A DNA stretch of 64,000 bases. Origin: CAIYUC01 sp963682005 (GTDB taxonomy: Bacteria; Bacteroidota; Bacteroidia; Bacteroidales; FEN-979). The notes under the pieces were generated by a model, which had not been told where the DNA came from, did not search any database, and worked only from the letters and a program-made list of their open reading frames with translations. The position numbers and the translations under genes are program-made. Of this stretch, positions 62,801 through 64,000 are shown one piece after another (position 1 is the stretch's first letter; every line of letters begins with the position of its first letter). Where the stretch lies: the NCBI GenBank assembly GCA_963682005.1, contig OY820914.1:2046001-2110000 (forward strand), in the 5' to 3' direction.

Positions 62801-63429
62801 GCGGGATCCCCGCCAGCATTACCGTTCTGTTTGAAGGCCTTTATGATGGAACCACGGCAATGAGGAAAGCCCAGGATTCGGATGGAGAGATCACCTGGAA
62901 CAAGTTTTCCGGGAATACGGTTGATACGCTGAGCGTCCTGTTAGCACAGCCTTCCTTCCCCTGGAATTTTGTTTACCAGGCCCATGGCCTGAACATCAAC
63001 CCGGACGGCACGCTCGCATTCCTCGTCCCGCCGGCATTCAACAGTTCCTATTACATAGTCATTAAGCACCGTGCCAGTGTGGAAACCTGGAGTGCAAACC
63101 CTGTTTCGTTTGCAGGAGGGGCAGTGATCTATAATTTTACATCCGCAGCCACCCAGGCTTTCGGCAACAATCAGCAGAAAGTATCGGCTGAGTCAAGCGT
63201 ATATGGATTATTCAGCGGCGAGATCACCGGTATTTCCGGATGGCAGGATGGTTATGTGGATATCTTTGATAATAATGAGATATTCAATCATGCCCAGGGT
63301 GGGACATACGGATATCACACCGAGGATATAACAGGCGACGGGTTTGTGGATATCTTCGACATGGCCCTGGTCTTTAATAATATGCAAAGCGGGGTCGGGA
63401 TGAATACCCCGCCGAACCCAATGAAGTAG
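59809..63429 (+). CDS. Secreted M14 zinc carboxypeptidase with Ig-like and dockerin-like domains
   Basis: A 1206-residue exported enzyme (signal to FVQAQ). The M14 domain (about 95-400) has H166 and E169 in MGTHHAREP, H299 in ITYHSYSELVLYPYG and the catalytic E373 in YTIEMGTQF. Two carboxypeptidase-regulatory-like beta domains follow (about 405-590), then jelly-roll and disaggregatase-like parts (about 590-950) and a C-terminal pair of Asp-rich loops (DGYVDIFDNNEIFNH and GDGFVDIFDMALVFNN, about 1145-1195) like a dockerin. It probably digests peptides outside the cell. No type IX C-terminal domain is seen, so the dockerin-like part may attach it to the surface or a complex. Confidence 0.88.
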   Translation: MKRILLILTCMVLISFVQAQDRFVARLSSPQVSDLNEFLKNGYDIASFSPGKYIDLVLDQKTFENLTLKGYSLVITQTEQQMKDHLFAGKTIAGYRTYTDLYNELVSIQAAHPSICKIYDVGDTRGKEYTGTAYANYKHEIWAMKISDNVAVEEDEPCIFYMGTHHAREPIALEVAMYILNYIVNNYGIDPAITNSVNSKQIWFIPLVNPNGHKIVIDEVDVWWRKNIRDNNSNSTIDAGTSDGVDLNRNYSWAWGGEGTSTDPTDITYCGPSGFSEPETMAMKNVIDQHHFVAGITYHSYSELVLYPYGYAIDPYAPDNTSLQALAVSMANTIPAAGGGYYTPEKSSGLYPASGTTDDYAYGEHGVFCYTIEMGTQFIPPSTEIASMCVGNLQAALILLNRIEKSTLTGLVKDANTLLPIQAEVYVQGIDNTGAFRKPYVSDAGFGRYYRMLPDGNYSVTFSLYGYISQTFTNVNINSLAQTLLNVNLVPSQAVTVSGTVTDFTTGLPVSGATVQVLNTPIASVTTNSSGQYSISNVMEGTYDFRISKAGYATLIQQQAVSVGGHVFNFLLQQSSAWSFETGSFETEWTFAGNAPWTITTETPYDGLYCSRSGSIGNSQTSSMSISLYLTAGGTVSFYRKVSSETNYDYLKFFIDNVQQAQWSGTVDWGEVSYAVTAGLHTFKWSYEKDTYTIGGSDRAWVDYIIFPPYGPVPGPPDIALSPDHFTKTVATNGSASDQLTIGNPGGQNLSYTAQVVYSDGGSSPATVYPLNANYNTGSTTSSARTQTSLVKGYPTTEAGWMKFDISGIPDAAVITSVEFHGYVNATNYPYWNINPVTNDPLTATPSVLYNDIVAESASGYYLYRSEASTYTTGWKVHTLGGSVNANLQAALAQNWFAIGIMDRDGSTAYYIGFDGWSQTNKPYLVVTYNYTSPYSWLKVNGSNTASGTVLPSGNQQVSVGFEAGSLAAGTYTANIKVTSNDPVDPQVMIPCTLNIASGIPASITVLFEGLYDGTTAMRKAQDSDGEITWNKFSGNTVDTLSVLLAQPSFPWNFVYQAHGLNINPDGTLAFLVPPAFNSSYYIVIKHRASVETWSANPVSFAGGAVIYNFTSAATQAFGNNQQKVSAESSVYGLFSGEITGISGWQDGYVDIFDNNEIFNHAQGGTYGYHTEDITGDGFVDIFDMALVFNNMQSGVGMNTPPNPMK

Positions 63430-63535
63430 GGAGAAACCGGCAGTCTGCAGTCGGCAGTCTGATCCCATTCTCTATTTTCTATCCTCCGACCTCTGACCTC
63501 CGACCTCTGACCTCTGACCTCTGACCTCCGACCTT
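63430..63535. repeat. CCTCTGACCTC word array
   Basis: Degenerate CCTCCGACCTCTGACC units at about 63483-63533, the reverse-complement type of the array at 44337. They abut the stop of the final gene. Confidence 0.65.
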
Positions 63536-64000
63536 TTACCTCCCGATGAGATCCAAAACCCCATTGATGAAGGTGAGCGGGTGGGGCGGATTGCCCGGCA
63601 CAAACAAATCGATGTGGTTTGTATCAGGAAACCTGCGGTCAAGGGCAGGACTTCCGGCGAAGATGCCTCCGCTGATTGCGGCTGTCCCCACCAATATTAC
63701 GATTTTCGGGTCAGGTACTGCATCATGGCAGATCTGAAGCGCTTCCGACATATTGCCGGTAATTGGTCCTGTTATGACGATTCCGTCGGAATGACGGGGA
63801 GATGCCACAAATTCAATCCCGTATCGGCCCATATCGAAATTGACATTTCCGGCGGCATTCAATTCCATTTCGGCAGAATTGTCACCCCCGGCCGAGACCT
63901 GGCGTAACTTCAGCGCATGACGGAAAAGTGAAGAAATCTCCGGCCGGATCACAGATGAATCAAGGCGGATTGGATCATCTTCCCCCGGATGAATGAGCAG
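63536..64000 (-). CDS. NuoB / group 4 hydrogenase small-subunit homologue lacking cluster ligands (partial)
   Basis: The minus-strand frame runs open off the window end, so the N-terminus is missing; the visible 3' part is about 154 residues. The fold signature is clear: FVASPRHSDGIVITGPITGNM, DAVPDPKIVILVGTAAISGGIF and IDLFVPGNPPHPLTFINGVLDLIG, matching NuoB/HycG/EchC-type small subunits. The four usual cysteine ligands are changed: the CNGCE region reads DNSAE, 'GACA' is GTAA and 'PGCPP' is PGNPP. So it cannot bind the usual N2-type 4Fe-4S cluster. The likely neighbours outside the window would be complex I- or hydrogenase-like membrane subunits. Confidence 0.7.
   Translation of the reverse strand: MLIHPGEDDPIRLDSSVIRPEISSLFRHALKLRQVSAGGDNSAEMELNAAGNVNFDMGRYGIEFVASPRHSDGIVITGPITGNMSEALQICHDAVPDPKIVILVGTAAISGGIFAGSPALDRRFPDTNHIDLFVPGNPPHPLTFINGVLDLIGR

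Overview
The window looks like a chromosomal segment of an uncultured Bacteroidetes (Bacteroidota), most likely of the Bacteroidales/Marinilabiliales kind. The reasons are the promoter words (TAnnTTTG, sometimes with TTTG about 20 nt upstream), the near absence of Shine-Dalgarno sites, two secreted nucleases with type IX secretion C-terminal sorting domains, and typical families of that phylum: a DUF4270 lipoprotein, a short GT5 'glycogen synthase', a DksA/TraR protein without a zinc finger, a eukaryote-like IleRS, and the coaX - OMP - lptC - ppiD gene order. Coding density is high. Intergenic spaces are filled with short repeated words and hairpins that look genome-specific.

Layout. 79-5765: a DUF3795 protein, an AbiEii-type toxin/antitoxin cassette flanked by two copies of the glmS 3' end, then glmS, DUF4270 and GT5 genes. 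6078-9926: two tandem copies of a 'leader + secreted protein + thioredoxin-like lipoprotein' unit and a beta-barrel protein. 10157-14432: a five-domain iron-sulfur/flavin oxidase fusion, convergent with proline dehydrogenase. 14547-17406: the classic yceD-rpmF-plsX-fabH lipid/ribosome cluster. 17540-20680: a LytS/LytR-type two-component pair and a PspC protein. 20690-21595: a second AbiEii-type module. 21917-24790: a secreted protein with twelve perfectly phased 150-bp repeats. 24940-27218: two endonuclease I paralogues separated by an 8-bp minisatellite. 27282-28992: GME-fold and radical SAM genes. 29425-33987: ileS, dksA-like, lspA. 34108-36856: an M23 peptidase and atpDC. 36993-42687: the coaX/lptC/ppiD envelope block. 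42905: tRNA-Phe(GAA). 43059-49333: a beta-helix lipoprotein and a three-gene phosphorelay.

The most notable region is 49599-57766. A tight five-gene minus-strand operon encodes a membrane b-type cytochrome-like protein, a membrane-anchored ferredoxin/flavin oxidoreductase, two exported multiheme c-type cytochromes with 20 and 25 CxxCH motifs (45 in total), and an outer-membrane beta-barrel protein. A divergent gene encodes an OB-fold lipoprotein. Together these could form an electron path from cytoplasmic NAD(P)H or ferredoxin across the inner membrane, periplasm and outer membrane, a candidate extracellular electron transfer route built from parts unlike the best-known Mtr systems.

The right end holds a PAS histidine kinase, a large M14 carboxypeptidase with a dockerin-like C-terminus, and, cut by the window edge, a NuoB/hydrogenase-small-subunit homologue in which all four iron-sulfur ligand positions are replaced.
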